Shown here: positions 33,816-45,293 of the stretch, one piece after another
Numbering within the stretch: position 1 is the first letter of the stretch
Layout of the letters: every line of letters begins with the position of its first letter
DNA from: Coniochaeta sp. PMI_546
Lineage: Eukaryota; Ascomycota; Sordariomycetes; Coniochaetales; Coniochaetaceae
DNA length: 64,000 nucleotides
NCBI GenBank assembly: GCA_021432605.1
Contig: MU271147.1
Coordinates: 2,046,001-2,110,000 of the forward strand
Direction of reading: 5' to 3'
Notes under the pieces: generated by a model
Databases searched by the model: none
Seen by the model: the letters and a program-made list of their open reading frames with translations, nothing else
What the model was told of the DNA's origin: nothing
Made by a program: the position numbers and the translations under genes

Positions 33816-34265
33816 TGAGACGAGGTTTGAGCATGTCGAAGAGGCGGCCAAAGGCTAGCTTTATAGCCATAGCAGCTGCTCGGGGATACCATGTCGCATC
33901 AAGAGCTTTCTGTCCCGAAGTCTGTGAATCTCTAAGCCGGAATCATGAGCTACCTCATGGTGTTGGCCGTGTCCTTGGCCGTAGGGAGTCGTTAATGACT
34001 TTACGCCCGGGAAACGAGCTTTAGACCCGAGGAACGACCTTATGGCCGCGCAACGCTAACCCGATATGGCCCGTGTAAAGGATCTGTAGCGCAGTTATGC
34101 GGAGCACAGCAGTTCCCAATCAGGTTAGCGTTGCGCCTCGTATTTACGTGGTTCAGTATCGGGAACTCATACATCACCACAGGAAACCCGCCCATACGAT
34201 CATACAGCCACTAGATAGATAGTCGCTGTTGACGTTAGTGGCCTGATCAGGAGTTAGCTTCACTC
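33816..34265. other. MDR promoter and transcription-factor 3' region
   Basis: This 450-base spacer follows the stop of the Zn2Cys6 gene and precedes the MDR start, both on the minus strand. Apart from the TATA box nothing was recognised. Confidence 0.5.
33860..33865 (-). promoter_or_regulatory. TATA box of the MDR oxidoreductase gene
   Basis: The minus strand reads GGCTATAAAGC, ending 45 bases before the ATG at 33815. With a start of transcription about 30 bases downstream, 33815 becomes the first in-frame ATG of the message. Confidence 0.45.
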
Positions 34266-35944
34266 TCATTGCTGTCTAAAGAAGGATTTGCTCACATTCG
34301 CGAGCACAGTGGCTTGGCCGATGCCCATATTAGAGCCGATCCACAGGAGACAAGCTCGCAGATACTGTCGCATATCGGCCGGCAGGAACTGCAACTGCGA
34401 AGCAACATGGAGCGGGTGCATAAGAAGCAGGCCTCCTAGAAATCGGCCAGGGACCCGTATGTCCGTGCCCGACTCCAGCTGACGGATGAAAGCAGGCAGG
34501 CTCTCCGTCAGGTGATAGGGGACTGAGGCGATGATATCGTCCACTACGCAGGTAGCGACACGGACATGGTGCGAGGAGCTTTCGCCACGTGCCTCGGATA
34601 GCTTGGCGATCAATGCAAGTAGCGACAGACGAGCTGCACGGAAGATGTTCCAGACGCCAGCGACGTACAGATCGAAGTAGGTGTGAACGCTCCCAGGCCA
34701 GTATCCCACCCTAGGAATTGACCCGGAGTCAGTCTTGCCTGTCTGCCCTACCACAGTAGGATTGAATCCTGGGATACGGGTGGTTTGCCAGATTGCAAAA
34801 TGTCGATCGAGGGCCATGCAGTCGTTTCTCAGTCTCTCGACGTCTTCGGGCGCAGAAGCGGTCTCGGACTTGGTGGCTAGTCGGTCGAGGCTGAGCAGTA
34901 AGTCATCTAGACTCTGGTCCCCATCGCCTAAAGCCGGTATGGAGAAGACTCCGCATGTCTACTGACGTTTAGTGTCAGTACCAGCCGATGTGTTGCAGAT
35001 GATGAGGATGTAAACATGAATCGGAGTCGAACCTTGCCCAGGAGATTCAAATGAGAACTCCCGATCCCCATCAGCGCAGCCAGACCTTTGGCGTGAGTGC
35101 CATGACAGCCACTGTCTACCTCGCTGGCCATAACCATCTGTAATGAGTTAGAGACCCTTTCGTCCACGATGACCAGTAGTTGCAGCGAGCATGTACCTGA
35201 TAAAGCCCCAGTAGCATGACAACGATCCTTGACTCGTTAGTATCCGCCACGCCGGGACTTTGTATGGTCCTTGCCATAGAGCCGAGTAGGTCGTGGTAGA
35301 AGGAAGCAGCCTTGTGCACCATTTTCGGCCTGTTCAGCGGCTTGCCATGCAACGCAAAGGATACAGCTTGGCAAGCCTTGGCGAGGTCGGAGTCGAGTCC
35401 CGACCGACGTACCATCATCTCCAACCCGGAGAGGTATCCCTTGGATAGATCCTGGTTTGCTGAGATGACGCAGAAATCATAGAGGAAGGCTCTTAGAGAG
35501 AGGCTGTTGCTCTCGGCCTGCGACGTTTCAGCGGGAATGACGTCGTCCTGGAGGAGATCGGTGCCCGGTATAGGGAAACGTGGTGGCAGGGAGCATTTCC
35601 GTGCTATTGATACAAACGGTGATGAGTCGGCACGTTGTACTTCTGACCGGTGATATGCAGATGCGGCGGTGTCTTCGTAGCCGCCGCATGTACGGCCGGC
35701 AGTGATACATCTCAGGCACGACTAGCGCCACGAGAAGAGAGTCAGTCACGTTCCAGGCGGCTCCAAGCTCTCCACTGCTCGGATAGGATCATATCCACTG
35801 GGGTGTGTTTGCACGCACAGGACGAGTCTCGTCACACTGGCCGGTGAGATCAGCATATGGTCACGGCGACTAGAGAATAGCACGGACCTTTTTCCGTCTG
35901 TGTCTACATGAGTTGCAGCCACGAGACGGCCCTTGATAGACCAT
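34266..35944 (-). CDS. Zn2Cys6 fungal transcription factor
   Basis: A binuclear zinc-cluster regulator of about 465 residues in five exons: 35944-35888, 35836-35819, 35721-35197, 35137-35033 and 34958-34266. Splicing builds the canonical cluster C10-x2-C13-x6-C20-x6-C27-x2-C30-x6-C37, followed by GGYED. Exon 1 gives MVYQGPSRGCNSCRHRRKK, exon 2 (18 bases) gives CDETRP, and exon 3 begins SCLRC. All joints are in phase. The rest is helical, with segments such as LSLRAFLYDFCVIS, ESRIVVMLLGLYQ and TYFDLYVAGVWNIFRAARLSL, as in the fungal-specific regulatory domain (Fungal_trans_2/DUF3468). The last intron donor, AAG|GTTCGA, is weak. The C-terminus may instead splice at a GTGAGC near 34289. The target genes are unknown; the adjacent MDR gene is a candidate by position only. 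Confidence 0.85.
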
Positions 35945-36801
35945 CCTGTCTCATAGCACCTTCTTGGTGCGCCGGGGTAGTTCCGGGATGTACCGGGGAT
36001 GATAGCTAGTAGGTATGGATGATGTCGCCGACATGCAAGAAGACGAGGGTTAGGGTCATGGCCTGGATGGGTGTCTCAAATTATGTATTCCCGTTACTAA
36101 AGGTATACACGTACAAGTGTCGACTTAAATAGTGTACACTACACAAGATGCCAACCAGGATTGTCACCGGGGGCCGCCTTGATGCGGAATTACAGAACAA
36201 AACTCCCCGGCAGATGAAACGAGCACACATGTTCCCCGGACGCAGCGCAAGCAAGCCATGGGTCCGCCCTTGCAGCTCCGAACGGTACAAGCCGCTTCCC
36301 CCCCGCCCGTGCCCGGGCTTTTTGGCGCTGATCGACTGCCAAGCTTTATGCTATGACATATGACATTGACCACTGGAAGCCCGCTATGGCCCGCCCTGGT
36401 GTACTAGTCAGGCTAGTGTACCTGTAGTGTATAATCACTGTTACAGTACACTAAGATGTACCTATCGCGGTGCAAATGCCGCCCCCCCTTCGGTGAAGCT
36501 GCGCCGTTACATTTGGCGATATTTTAGCTCGTCGCCGATACGCTTTCTTTATACCCTTCATATCACCACCACACTAGTCTAGACACCACAGACGAGTGAC
36601 AGCGCGCCAGTTTGTCATGCCTGCATCTGCCGGCCATCAGCCAGCCCCTTCGAACCTACTAGTTCTCTCATAAACCAGGATTAAGACAGAGATAACATAA
36701 ACAACACAACAACACACCAACCCCTGTCTACCTGGACTTTGTCCACCTCTCTGTCTCTCGCTCTCTCTCTCTCTCTCTCGCCGACCAGGTCCCACAAAAA
36801 G
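35945..36801. other. Divergent promoter, transcription factor / lipoyl transferase
   Basis: This interval separates two start codons on opposite strands. It contains GTAC-rich words (near 36420-36470) and a CT microsatellite close to the plus-strand gene. No gene was recognised. Confidence 0.5.
36761..36779 (+). repeat. (CT)n microsatellite
   Basis: About nine CT units lie 22 bases before the ATG of the lipoyl transferase, so they are probably within its 5' UTR or core promoter. Pyrimidine tracts of this kind often mark transcription start areas in filamentous fungi. Confidence 0.85.
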
Positions 36802-37701
36802 ATGCAACTCCGACACATCCACCTCCCCGACCTCACCCCCTACCCCTTCGCCAGCCAGGTCCAAGAGCACCTCCGCCGCACCCTCCTCTCGGCAAAAGAC
36901 TCCCCTACTCGCCCACCCCCGTCCCCGACCCTGCTAACCTTCACCCCTCCACCAACCTACACCCTCGGCCGCCGCCAGACCACCACCCCCCTGTCCCCAC
37001 AGGACATCTCCCGCCTAAGGGCGCCACTGACAACTCGGCACGGCATCTTCCGCCCGGACCTCATCCCGTCCCCCAGGGGCGGCCTGACCACCTACCACGG
37101 CCCAGGCCAGCTCGTCGTCTGGCCAGTGGTCGACATCAGGTCCCCGGCCTACCGCAACTTCACCGTCAGGAGCTACGCCTGCCTGCTGGAGAGGACCACC
37201 ATCTCCGCCCTGGGAGCCCTGTTCGGCGATGCGCTGGAAGGCTTCACCACCCAGGACCCGGGCGTCTGGGTCCGCTCCGCCTGGGACGGGGTCGAGCGGA
37301 AAGTCGCCGCTGTGGGCGTGCATCTGAGGCGCCATGTCACCTCGCTGGGCACGGCTGTCAACCTGGATTTCCCAGGTGGGGCTACTACTGCTGCTACTGC
37401 TGCTACTGCTGCTGCGGAGGCGGCTGAGGGCGGCCGGGAGGAGGTGGATCCCTGGGCGAGGTTCGTGCCGTGCGGCCTGGAAGGGAAGGAGGCTACGAGC
37501 GTTGCCAGGGAGGTGGAGGGGTTGGTTGGCGCGAGGGCCGGGGTGATTAGTGTCAGGTGCGAGGAGGCGATGGCGCGGGCCTGGGCGGAGGAGTTTGCTC
37601 GGAGGATCGGGGTTGAGGGCGTGCAGAGGGATCAGGTCACGGCAGAGGAGCTTGAGGCTTTGGGGGTTGAGGGTCTGTTTGGTGAGGAGGAGAAGAGTTG
37701 A
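36802..37701 (+). CDS. LIP2: Octanoyl-ACP:protein octanoyltransferase (LipB/LIPT2)
   Basis: The enzyme moves octanoate from acyl carrier protein to the lipoyl domains of GCV-H and 2-oxoacid dehydrogenases in mitochondria, the first step of lipoate synthesis. One exon encodes 299 residues from the ATG at 36802; the frame upstream of it reads the CT repeat and is not part of the protein. The family signature RGGLTTYHGPGQLVVWPVVD is complete. The catalytic pair is visible as Lys in ERKVAAVGVHL and Cys in FVPCGLEGK. Between them a GCT-rich stretch encodes a Thr/Ala run (around 37381-37425), an insertion not needed by the fold. A mitochondrial presequence is not obvious: the N-terminus MQLRHIHLPDLTPYPF goes straight into the domain. 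Confidence 0.95.
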   Translation: MQLRHIHLPDLTPYPFASQVQEHLRRTLLSAKDSPTRPPPSPTLLTFTPPPTYTLGRRQTTTPLSPQDISRLRAPLTTRHGIFRPDLIPSPRGGLTTYHGPGQLVVWPVVDIRSPAYRNFTVRSYACLLERTTISALGALFGDALEGFTTQDPGVWVRSAWDGVERKVAAVGVHLRRHVTSLGTAVNLDFPGGATTAATAATAAAEAAEGGREEVDPWARFVPCGLEGKEATSVAREVEGLVGARAGVISVRCEEAMARAWAEEFARRIGVEGVQRDQVTAEELEALGVEGLFGEEEKS

Positions 37702-38778
37702 TGATGCTGATCTTTGGGGCTTATGGCGATTATTTGTGCGGTGGTTAGGAGAGGCAAAGGGGTGTAACAATGTTGTACCGTGTTCCAATTCCCAACCAAC
37801 CGTGTTGGTAAATTGCACACGCACCTGTTTATATACAATGAGAGGAGTACGACAAAACAAGCCTCCAGTCGCTGCTAAGCGACACAGTGGTCGGCATCTG
37901 GGCGAACAACAGTCTGTAGTTCGATGATAAAGACAGCATCTCACGATACATATAACAATACAAAAAGCGGAGCGATGGACACACAATCTTCAACAACGAA
38001 AACTCCTGTACTATGAATTGAGGACCGTCACAAACATCGAGTCTATCCGTCTATCCATCCATACAGCGGTGAGACAGGTCAATCTGTCCGAGACTCGGTG
38101 ACGGGGACGACACACTCTCATCCCTGGCTGCCAATCCCCCCTTGTGTCATGGCAGGCAAACGGGTTTTTTGGGGGACCCTATCTTGACCCCGTTTCTCCT
38201 CCATCTAGCTGATGCATGCAAGAGTCCTGGTCCTCACTTCAATCCCCCTCCGTAAATGCTTGCATATCAACTTTTGGGACCCCCAAACCTGCCCCCTCTC
38301 CGCAAGAAATCCAGGGTAAGGTGACCGAGAAACCTGAGGCTAGCTGCGCATTGTCTTATCGTCCAGAGAAAGTGCTGCCATCTAGTTATCGCCATGGTAA
38401 TGCGACAAAGCTCCTGCGTTGATTTATCTTCTCGGTACGTCGTAGGAAAGTCATTGGCGCATATTTCACGTTGCCCAACCACATGCGCTGTCGCGTTCCA
38501 GTCTCGCCCCTGCGATGCCATCGATATTAGGGACCAAGAACAAAGAAAGGAGTAAGAGAAGACCGGGTCCTGAGGGTAACCCAAGCCCATGCAATCCTGG
38601 GCCGTCACCTGCAAACATTGTATTAATTCCATGCCACGCCCTATCACAGAAGCTGTCCTCCAAACCACGTGTCGTCAAGTGTTCATGCCTCCGTAAATCC
38701 ATTTCGTAATTCCGTAATTCCCCGATTAGGACCAATGCCGTCTTCTCGAGTCCTCCCGCGCTCCAGAACCGGCCGGCA
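37702..38778. other. Convergent 3' spacer
   Basis: It lies between the stops of the lipoyl transferase (plus) and the otubain (minus). No gene was recognised. Confidence 0.6.
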
Positions 38779-41046
38779 TCAATGAGACCTCCTCTTGCCG
38801 GCAGGTCTGACTACCTCGTAAAAGCTGTCATCCAGCTCCGGTTTGTACTCTTCTGGCTGGAAGTTCGGATTGTTGTAGTGGGCCGTGTTAAAGTGCGAAT
38901 TCTTGAACGTGTTTGTGGTAAAGCAGGGCTCTCGTGACGCGTAATTCTCGACCAGCTGCGGATGGCAGTATTCGCTGAAGCGGAGAGGGGGCGTCTGCCT
39001 GCGTGCCGGTTGCGGGAGGACAGACACCGCTCGTAATGATGGCGTCGACTGCTCTTGTTTCAGCTGCGGTTGCTGCTGGCGGATGGGTAGAGTGTCTATG
39101 AATGGTGTCGGCATCCAAGGGGACTGGGGGCTCGGAGAGTACGACTCTATGGATGACGCAGTCGGCACTGACATGGGTGGAACGCCGGGGTTAAGGCCCA
39201 ACCCTGGTATCAGTGACAGCGCGCTCAAGTCGACCTCGCTGAAGTTTTGTAAATTCTGCATGTTGGGCGTGATCTGATGTTCATGCGAGAAAGACGATGC
39301 TCGGTTGACCTGGATATCGAGAGGAGCGGCAGGAGGAGGGTGCGGATAGAGGATGTCGTAGTGGTCCGGGCGAAAGAGTAGATATATGATGGGGCCTAAA
39401 GTCGACGGATCACGCCCGTTCGCTTCCGCCGGGAAGCGGTAAGTGTTGACTGCAGGACCAGGAGTGCGGTCTAGATAGGCAATCTCAATAACCATTCCGC
39501 AGGGCTTGAGCAGCACGTTGTAGAGCAGCATGATGCCCAGATGCTCGATCTCACGGCCGGGAAGCTCCAGATAGTTCTGGCAGTAGCCGATGATGCCGAT
39601 TTCCTCCGGGATGAATCCGAGATACTCATTCGCGTTAGGATCGCCTTTGAGCCATGAGCTGGCCAGGAGACGTAGATAGTAGAGAATATGATTGGCCACG
39701 TCCAGGTCATTGAACTTCTGGACGAGCACATCAACCGCCGCCTCTTGGTTGGGCAGAGCCGCTGCAATGTCGTTCATGAGGATTGCTACCTCATCGCGCA
39801 TGTCCTCGTAGACCATTTCACTATGGTCCAGAATGGGGTACTGCGTGAGTCGGTCACGCTCGGCAGCGACGAGCGACGCATCGCCGGTACGTATTAGTGC
39901 CTCAAAATAGCCGAATCCAATGGCTAGAGATGTTTGTCAGCGCATGTTCGAATTGGACATATTCGCAAGCGCTGGACGAGAAGGCAGAGGGAAGCTTTGT
40001 TGTGGTAACTCATCATTCTCAATATCAAGTTGTATGAATAGTAGCGTGCTTGCGTGGAACCATGGAAACATGCGCTGTATCCGGGTTGGAAAAGCAAGAA
40101 TTGACTACTAGATTGGTAGGACTCACCGCGCCATCCGCAGTTGCCGTCACCTTGTACAGGCCGGTAATGCGAGTAGGTTTGAGGTAAGGCCTTGTGATAG
40201 CCACGGTCAGCGAGTGGGGTTGAGAGGGTTGGCACTTGCGGCCAAGGAGGGCAAAAGGTGACCTACAAGTGTCTTCTGGACATAGACGGGATCGGCCTTG
40301 GCGTACTCCTCGGTGATGACATGACTTGGTGTTCTGGCACCAACAAGCAGTCCCTATTTACCGCGCAAGGCGAAAGTCAGTTCAGTTCAAAACTCAGTAT
40401 TCGAGCTCACGTCAGTCATGCCGGTCGGTTTGGAGCACGACGGGGGGGGTTGAAGACAAATGTTAACAAAATAAATGAAGCGTTATCTCACTTCAAGATG
40501 TGGCTGGTAATCCCTGGCTGCGGCTTCTTGTGCAGCGAGATCAGCATTGAGATCCGATTCCATCTTGATGTTGGGCCGGCTGCGATGGTGGTTTGATCTT
40601 GGGGCTTTGGCTGGATGTCGACGATGCAGATGATTGTTGTTGGTGTTGAAGGACGAATGGAAGGCTCCGGACTCGGCACCGCTGTGATGGGCGTGTTGGG
40701 CGGCGTTGTGGTTATTAAACGCAGGTGAGGTGAGAATCAACGAGGTCGCACCTGCCGGCCCGCTAGCCGCAGCAGTAACGCCAGCAGTAACGCCGGTGGC
40801 TCCTGTGCCAAACGCCCCAATTGTTCCAAGACCAACAAGTGGCAGTCCACTGCCCGGCCCGTAGCTTCCTCTGCCGCCGCCACCAGCACCGCCGACCTGC
40901 TGCAGTCCTTGGTTGCCAGCTTCTTGTTCCCCGCAGCCAAGATATGTACCTGGTATTAGGTGCGATTGCTGATTGTATGCGTAGCCTGGGAGGCCAGATC
41001 CCATGCCATAGAACGTGGCATATGGCGTCGGTTGCGGCTGGAACAT
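38779..41046 (-). CDS. Otubain-type deubiquitinase (peptidase C65)
   Basis: Otubains are cysteine proteases that cleave ubiquitin chains, preferring Lys48 links. Four exons, 41046-40492, 40353-40267, 40190-40127 and 39923-38779, give 616 residues. The first ~180 residues are low in complexity (Gly, Ala, Asn, His). The catalytic core starts with ITEEYAKADPVYVQKTLALP and YSHYRPVQGDGNCGWR, in which D229 and C232 are the oxyanion Asp and the nucleophile. The matching His is about residue 423 in LFRPDHYDILY. The Asp/Cys loop is carried by a 64-base exon, and the third exon starts at GCC TTA, because reading from 40235 would give the wrong frame. The last ~190 residues are Pro/Ser/Gln-rich and probably disordered. 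Human OTUB1 has 271 residues; fungal forms are longer through such extensions. Confidence 0.92.
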
Positions 41047-42960
41047 GCCTTTGAACCTTGAGTCTGGGTGCTTTGCGTGCTGTCTCAGTGGTAACTGTAG
41101 GGCAAGGGTAGCCTGTAAAGGCGGGTTGCGCCAGTGAATAAAGTTAAGGTTTGGCGGGCTGGCGCGCTACCCGAGCGCTGTTTCGCAATGTGACAAAGAG
41201 TTAAGTTGCGATGCAAAGATTGCTGGGTCCTGGCCTATTCCCTTGTCTCGTCATGGATTGTTTCGATGTTTCGGGATCCAAAAGCCGTGGACGAAGGCGC
41301 TGGAATAGACGCACTGCAAATGGAAATGCTTTTCGTCTCCGGGAGCCTGCTCGTGTACTATGCCCAGACTCCGTCTGATTATTTTGCGTAATGTGGCCTG
41401 TTGGACGACAACCAGAGGGCAGACGAGACGCGTCACGATCCACCAATGCAGCTAGGTAGCGATCTCGCACTTATTACCACGTTTCGAACTCGTGAAGATA
41501 CTACTCAAGTGAAAGTGAAGTCCCAGAATCGTGCTAGAGTTTGGCACTTCAGCACAAGGGGGCGACGCCAGCATCAGCAGCAGCAGCAGTAACAGCAACA
41601 ACAGCCAGAGGGAAGTCCGAAGAACAGTGCTACATCAACACGACATAAGAAGACTGGAGGACAACAAGGAGGGAGCCGGCCAAGCGACAGTAGGCGGGAA
41701 GAGGGATGACAATCGAAAGGACAAGAGATGCAGACGGGAGGAACAGGATGAGAGAGAGAGAAGGTAAATAAGTGGGAGGATGCACTTCCAGGTTACGATG
41801 GACTGGGCAAGCCCGCCATCTTAATTCCTTTTCCTTATTACTGCCGCTACTACACTACCCTGACATTGCCCTACCTACTGCTACAGCCAGCAGTACGAGG
41901 TACGGGAGTATTTTAGGCATAGGCACTGCAGCAAGCAACCAGCTCGCAACACTACCGAACCGAAACGGAGAGGAAACAGAATATGAGATTTTTCCTCGAG
42001 CCAAGCACACACGAACGCACTGGCCCGCCAGCACCACCATTGCATTGGCACGGGCTGGCTGCTACTGTCGTGTCCTTGCTGGCTAGGTTTGGTCGCTGCT
42101 ACTCAAAGGACGGCTGCTGCTGCACGATCTCCACACTGCTGGGGTCTTCCCGGCCTACCGACGGGACTGCAAGGAGGGGGGCCAGACCGCTGTCGCCAGC
42201 AGTAAACCAGGGCAGATGTTGGAGAAAGATACGGTACGGTCTTGCTCAGGTACTCGGCGGCGTTGTACCTTGCGCGACCGCTCCGATCCTGTCCCGGTTG
42301 GCTGTGATCTGCGGCTTCCTGATCACCATCTGCGACTGGAGAAAAGATGTCTCAATGCTTTGCTTGACGTACTCCGTTGCACCCCGGTCTATGCCTTTCA
42401 TCATCAAGCAATTGAAGTGCAGTGAAAAGTCTCGTTTGACCTGCAGTTGGAGGTGGTCTGTTCGCGTTTTCATATGTACTGTGGTATACCTACACTACAT
42501 ACGTGTACGTGAAGAATGACGTTTTGGCGAGGCCCCGGCTTTCCTCCCATTCAATCTTGGGTCAATGATTACGAGGCTAAGATTAGCAGAGAGGTTGATC
42601 TTGGTGTGGTCTTGGCGCTCCCCCGGTAGCCAGGGGTGAGTACCTACACTAGTACTACCTTACCTTATGTAGTGCATACTGTGGTACCACGGTAGCGTAC
42701 ACGTAGTGGTGGAGTGGTGCACTGACGCCAGCTTTCTCTCCCCGGTCCTTCCTCCACATTCTTGAACAACCTGAACAAAAGTGCGCAGTGGCATGTTGAG
42801 GAGGACGATTCCCTGTCGCCGGGGAGCCGGGCAGCTCGACATCGACCAGGCTACGGGCAAAGATGATGTGGCAATGGTATGCATAATAGATATGCTAAGA
42901 TCGATTCTTATACTACTTGTCGACGCATCACAGCAGAAGACGGGGCTATATGGCCATGCT

Positions 42961-42982
42961 GTGTGTGTGTGTGTGTGTGTGT
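42961..42982 (+). repeat. (GT)11 microsatellite
   Basis: Eleven uninterrupted GT units in the gene-free interval between the otubain and CSN2. It is likely polymorphic; no function is implied. Confidence 0.95.
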
Positions 42983-45137
42983 CCAGATTTGCCCTCTGAT
43001 CCGGTCTGAATCCAAAACATCAATCATATCAGATGCTGTACACATATCCGTTTCGTTGGGTGACGTGATGGATAACGGCATGTCTGTGCAATACAACTGC
43101 GTGTGTATCCACCGTGGTTGGCCACACCTTTTTTGCCGTCTCCCCTTTCCCACCGTCCCACGGGAGGGGGCACGGTGGTCTGGATACATGTCAGTAGCGT
43201 CGAGGCCATGTAGCATCAACCATCATCATCATCGTTTCGTGCATCCTATGTGGGACTAAACCCGCGGCGGGTGAAGCAAAGGCACCATGGTTAGGGACGC
43301 TAGTTTGATTGATCGATGAGGGGAAATCGTGGATCAAGCCTGCTAGCCTATCTGCTAGCTTCTCGTCGACGATGGGAGAGTCTTGATCGTATGCAGCACC
43401 ATGTATGTTTGATGGAGTCTGGAGGTCCGGGAGCGTGCGTGTGGTTGCGACTTGTCCTCTCGAATATCTTGTCGAATGACACATGTGGTAGGATTACGCC
43501 TTGTTAGCACAGTGACTTTGGGGGGCCGCCCTTCGATGCACACATGCGCATTCAAGTAGATTCAAGGGTCTCATCGATTGGTCGTCTGTCGTCGCTTGTA
43601 TACTACAGCAACAGTATGGCAGTTGTGTGATCGTCCAAGTATTTGTTCGGATTTCTGGTCTCATTGATTACCCTGTGGACCACTGAAATAGTACATCATG
43701 CAATGTTGGAGAAGAGCCCGCCGAAGTAGAGTATTCGAGGCACCACACTAACATGCGTAATCCACCAGCAAGCACAGGAATATTGGTCTGCATAATGTAC
43801 AAAACATACTGACCTCGATTTGCCCATAGCCCTTGGTCAACATTATCGAGCATCATGGAACTTGCTCGTCCTCCCTAACTACCAGCAGGAAAGACACAGA
43901 CAGCTACAAGCGGTGCAGCGTAGTCCGACCAGCTCAGTCGATCCAAGTAAAAACAGAAGCACACAGGTAGCACCGGTATCGCCGTCTCACGTTACACAAC
44001 ACCGATCATGGGCTTCTTAGTGGACTTTTGGACGCCGCGTGTTGTGAATGGTTCGAGCGAGAATCATGGGGTCGACCAGCCACTTTGCATCAGTCTTCAT
44101 TAGCGGCTTGTGAGTATGCACAAGTGACAAGGCATTTTGTCGTCGACATGTATGATGTCGCCGGGTGGCACGGACTTGGGACTACCAGGACATTGCTAGC
44201 GCAGCAGTTCATATCAGAGCCAGCCCGTCTACTGTGATAGCTTGGCGACCACGTCTTAGCTTCAGTAGTCGATGAAAATCATCGATAAGGCTAGGACTCG
44301 AATGGCAGGAGAAAGCATCGAGGCGGGTTCATCATGAGAATCATTATACTGCCGGTAAGCCTTCGGTAGTTCGTGACTTTGTAGACCTTTCAGCCGGTTA
44401 CGTATTTGCCATCCGTGTTGTCAGTCAGCGGATGTTTGTCAAGCCTCGATGGGAGCTCGGCAAGACGCAGCGCATGCTGTCCGGCGTCAGCGTACGTACC
44501 GTACACTTTGAAGGATCCTATATGAGGCGTCCAAGTGTACCAGCAACTTGATAAGGGAAGAGGTTCGCATGAGGATAAAGGATGTCGATTTCGTGATTTG
44601 AGTTGCGGTTGTTGCGGTTGGTCCCGAGCTGGCGGATCAGAAGTGGAGAAACGAGGATGGATTCTAGACAACGCAGGTCATCATCCCATCCCATCAAGTC
44701 ACAATCATCATCCCTCAAGATTCAGTCCGATGAGATTGATGGGCCGATACGCTTGGCGTCCCCGGCTCTCGGACGGATGGTTCGTGAGCACGGCTTTGTC
44801 CACTACATGATTCGACCGATTCTACAGAGGCAAGTGCAATCCGGCAGATGAGTCGGTGAATGCCAACAGTCCGACAAATGCAGGCGAGCAAATCCAATCA
44901 AGAGTCGTTCTGATCATCCTTCCCCAGCTTTCAGATTCTGCTTGCTTGATCAACATCGTGGGAGGCCGTGGGGAGGGACAAATGCATCGCGGTATTGGAT
45001 GCCACCATCCAAGGTTGGTTCCGATTTGAAGTACTTCTCTGAACAGGGTGGCATCCACGGCGTCGCTCGACGCTAGGATACGGCACAGCTGTAAGGCGAT
45101 TCCCTGTCTACCGGGATGCCCTGAGTTGGAAGTCCTA

Positions 45138-45293
45138 TTACAGTCCCAGCTCCTTCTCCAGCACCCTCGTACTCCACGATCCCTCATCGGACTCCAACTC
45201 CCAAAGAGTTTGACATGGTCTTGGGGCGGGGTCGACAATAGCTCTGCGCTTTTGCTGCGTCAAATCGTTGCAAATCTGCCGGAATGGCGACAT
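45138..45293 (-). other. Short coding-like frame, possible 3' exon of an unassembled gene
   Basis: A 51-codon minus-strand frame ends with WELESDEGSWSTRVLEKELGL (split here: WELESDEG and WSTRVLEKELGL) and a TAA. Its composition, acidic and amphipathic, resembles a genuine protein C-terminus. An overlapping frame just upstream (GDKLSPDQLYNVHVAI) is also open after a plausible TCATAG acceptor at about 45339. The two frames differ by one base, so this may be an exon joint that was not resolved, or a broken gene. The family was not recognised. Confidence 0.25.

Noticed and set aside
35020-35040. Possible tRNA B-box (GGTTCGACTCC on the minus strand)
   Set aside because: The flanks do not form a five-pair T stem or an acceptor stem, and the site is the donor region of an intron in the Zn2Cys6 gene.
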